From JAGRKR01 sp041397725 (GTDB taxonomy: Bacteria; Pseudomonadota; Alphaproteobacteria; Rhizobiales; Hyphomicrobiaceae), in contig JAWKVZ010000015.1 in NCBI GenBank assembly GCA_041397725.1, positions 1 to 16,041 on the forward strand: a stretch of DNA of 16,041 nt, written 5' to 3'. Positions 14,752 through 16,041 of this stretch are shown in pieces (the stretch's first letter is position 1; each line of letters opens with the position of its first letter). The notes beneath the pieces were generated by a model. That model did no database searches and was not told the origin of the DNA. It saw nothing but the letters and a program-made list of their open reading frames with translations. Made by a program: the position numbers and the translations under genes.

Positions 14752-15128
14752 CAGTGGCTCTCCGCGACCAACTTGTCATAGCCGGCCTTGTCGAGCAGAC
14801 CGTCGAGCTCCGCCTTGTCCTTCAGGCGCAGCTTGAAGAACCAGGCACCGCTCTCGGCATCCTCGTTGACGAGCGCCGGCGTCTCGGCCAGCGCGGCGTT
14901 CGACTCCACGACCTCTCCGGAAACTGGCGCATAGACCTCCGAGGCCGCCTTGACGGATTCGACCACGGCCGCCTCGTCGCCCTTGGCGAAGGTCTTGCCG
15001 ACCTCCGGCACCTCCACGAACACCACGTCGCCGAGTTGCTCCTGGGCATGATTGGTGATGCCGACGGTGCCGATGTCACCATCGATGCGGATCCACTCGT
15101 GATCCTTCGAGTATCTGACGTCTGTCAT
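14751..15128 (-). CDS. gcvH: Glycine cleavage system H-protein (lipoyl carrier)
   Basis: This 125-residue lipoyl carrier protein moves the aminomethyl group from P-protein to T-protein and then delivers its dihydrolipoyl arm to the L-protein. The lipoylated lysine is Lys60 in VVESVKAASEVYAPVSG, the standard site. The N-terminus YSKDHEWIRI, the GITNHAQEQLGDVVFVEVP block and the ESGAWFFKLRL block are typical of the family, and length is normal. Two adjacent ATG codons (15131 and 15128) are possible starts. The second is chosen because GGGAGG at 15135-15140 lies six bases from it and only three from the first; starting at 15131 would add one Met. The gene lies 21-24 bases after gcvT and overlaps gcvPA by one base. 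Confidence 0.96.
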   Translation of the reverse strand: MTDVRYSKDHEWIRIDGDIGTVGITNHAQEQLGDVVFVEVPEVGKTFAKGDEAAVVESVKAASEVYAPVSGEVVESNAALAETPALVNEDAESGAWFFKLRLKDKAELDGLLDKAGYDKLVAESH

Positions 15129-15134
15129 CATGAG

Positions 15135-15140
15135 CCTCCC
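15135..15140 (-). promoter_or_regulatory. Ribosome binding site of gcvH
   Basis: GGGAGG on the minus strand lies in the 21-base gap between gcvT and gcvH. Its distance (six bases) favours the second of two tandem ATG codons as the gcvH start. Confidence 0.75.
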
Positions 15141-15152
15141 GGGCGTGTGTCT

Positions 15153-16041
15153 TCAGGACTTGCGGCGATAGCGATGGGGAGCGAAGGGCAGCACCGCGAC
15201 ACGACCCGGCAGGGCCTTGCCACGCACCACGAGTTGCACAAGCGTGCCGGGCGTCTCGTGCCCGCGCGCCACATAGCCCATGGCAATGGGACCGTTGACG
15301 GTCGGACCGAAGCCGCCCGAGGTGACGACGCCGATCGGCGTCCCGTCGCCTGCGCGGATCTCGGTGCCCTCGCGCGCCGGCGCACGCCCCTCGGGGACGA
15401 TGCCGACACGCTGCCGGCTCGGACCGTCCGCGAGCTCGCGCTGGATGCGGGTCGCACCGGGAAAACCGCCTTCGACGCGGCGGCGCTTCTGAATGGACCA
15501 CGTCAGCGCCGCCTCGATGGGCGAGGTCGTGGTGTCGATGTCGTGGCCGTAGAGGCAGAGGCCGGCCTCGAGCCTGAGCGAGTCGCGCGCGCCAAGGCCG
15601 ATCGGCGCCACCCGCTCGTCGGCGAGCAGGACGCGGGCAAGGTCGGCGGACTTGTCGGCGGCAACTGAAATCTCGAAGCCATCCTCGCCCGTATAGCCGG
15701 AGCGGCTGACATGGCATGCGAAGCCGCCGACGTCGACGCTCCCCGCCTGCATGAAGGCGAAGGCGGCGGCGGCCGGCGACAGCCCGGCCATGACGTCGTG
15801 CGCGAGCGGCCCCTGGAGCGCCAACAGGGCGCGCTCGGGACGCGGCTTCAGCGTCACGCCGGCCGGCAGATGACGGGCGATGTGGTCGTAGTCCGCCTCC
15901 TTGCAGGCGGCGTTGACGACGAGCAGGAGCGTGCCGTCGTTCTGCGCGGAGGGCGAGCGGGTGACCATGAGATCGTCGAGGATGCCGCCATCCGCGCCGA
16001 GAAGCTGGGTATAGCGTTGCCGCCCGAGACCGAGTCCCAGG
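15153..16041 (-). CDS. gcvT: Glycine cleavage system T-protein (aminomethyltransferase), N-terminus cut by window edge
   Basis: The frame runs from the right edge to the TGA at 15153-15155 and gives 295 residues; an internal ATG at 15968 is not the start, because the homologous block LGRQRYTQLLGADGGILDDLMV lies upstream of it. T-protein releases ammonia from the H-protein-bound intermediate and transfers the one-carbon unit to tetrahydrofolate. The Asp pair in GGILDDLMV contains the conserved catalytic Asp, and VVNAACKEAD, GYTGEDGFEISV, GLGARDSLRLEAGLCLYGHD and TSGGFGPTV follow in the usual order. Full-length proteins have about 365-380 residues, so some 75-85 are missing. It is the first gene seen of the leftward gcvT-gcvH-gcvPA-gcvPB operon, and its promoter lies outside the window. 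Confidence 0.95.
   Translation of the reverse strand, partial: LGLGLGRQRYTQLLGADGGILDDLMVTRSPSAQNDGTLLLVVNAACKEADYDHIARHLPAGVTLKPRPERALLALQGPLAHDVMAGLSPAAAAFAFMQAGSVDVGGFACHVSRSGYTGEDGFEISVAADKSADLARVLLADERVAPIGLGARDSLRLEAGLCLYGHDIDTTTSPIEAALTWSIQKRRRVEGGFPGATRIQRELADGPSRQRVGIVPEGRAPAREGTEIRAGDGTPIGVVTSGGFGPTVNGPIAMGYVARGHETPGTLVQLVVRGKALPGRVAVLPFAPHRYRRKS

Noticed and set aside
13684..15668. Large plus-strand frames opposite gcvPA, gcvH and gcvT
   Set aside because: These are antisense shadows: the minus-strand frames match the four glycine cleavage proteins over their visible lengths.
15132..16041. Glycine riboswitch for the gcv operon
   Set aside because: It would lie upstream of the gcvT start, which is outside the window; nothing resembling it is visible inside.
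1..16041. Mobile elements, phage genes, CRISPR arrays, defence systems, tRNA or rRNA genes
   Set aside because: Every region over 300 bases is covered by a core-metabolism gene or by the atpI control region. No repeats, integrase or transposase patterns or structured RNA genes were recognised.

Overview
The window comes from a GC-rich chromosome (roughly two thirds G+C by eye) and looks like ordinary core genome of an alphaproteobacterium, probably in or near the Hyphomicrobiales/Rhodospirillales. The support is the gene order amgK-murU-addB-addA-trxA, AddA and AddB of the alphaproteobacterial type, an F0 operon with paired b' and b subunits and no F1 genes attached, and a short c subunit of the alphaproteobacterial pattern. 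No transposase, integrase, phage gene, CRISPR array, tRNA or rRNA was seen. I did not find a convincing undescribed system; the points worth a second look are mostly regulatory.

Left block (1-8606, + strand): the C-terminal part of an AmgK-type sugar kinase, cut by the left edge, overlaps murU (peptidoglycan recycling). addB and addA (double-strand break repair) and trxA (thioredoxin) follow. Junctions are overlapping or 3-49 bases long, so this can be read as one transcription unit. It ends at a strong intrinsic terminator at 8669-8704. A patch of rare codons in the last part of addA may hide a separate trxA promoter.

Middle block (8705-11773, + strand): a control region of about 335 bases carries a consensus-like promoter (TTGACA, 17 bases, TAAGGT), a spaced direct repeat and a perfect palindrome in the predicted leader. 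It leads into atpI-atpB-atpE-atpF'-atpF, the membrane (F0) half of ATP synthase. The F1 genes (atpHAGDC) are absent, as is usual in alphaproteobacteria, where F0 and F1 operons are separate. Hairpins lie in the gaps on both sides of atpF'. The operon ends at a symmetrical terminator at 11741-11773 that can serve both strands.

Right block (11837-16041, - strand): the glycine cleavage operon, transcribed leftward as gcvT (cut by the right edge), gcvH, gcvPA and gcvPB. The P-protein is split into two subunits. gcvH/gcvPA and gcvPA/gcvPB overlap by one base, which suggests translational coupling. Together the four proteins break glycine into CO2, ammonia and methylene-tetrahydrofolate; the L-protein is not in the window. 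The operon promoter, and any glycine riboswitch, would lie beyond the right edge.
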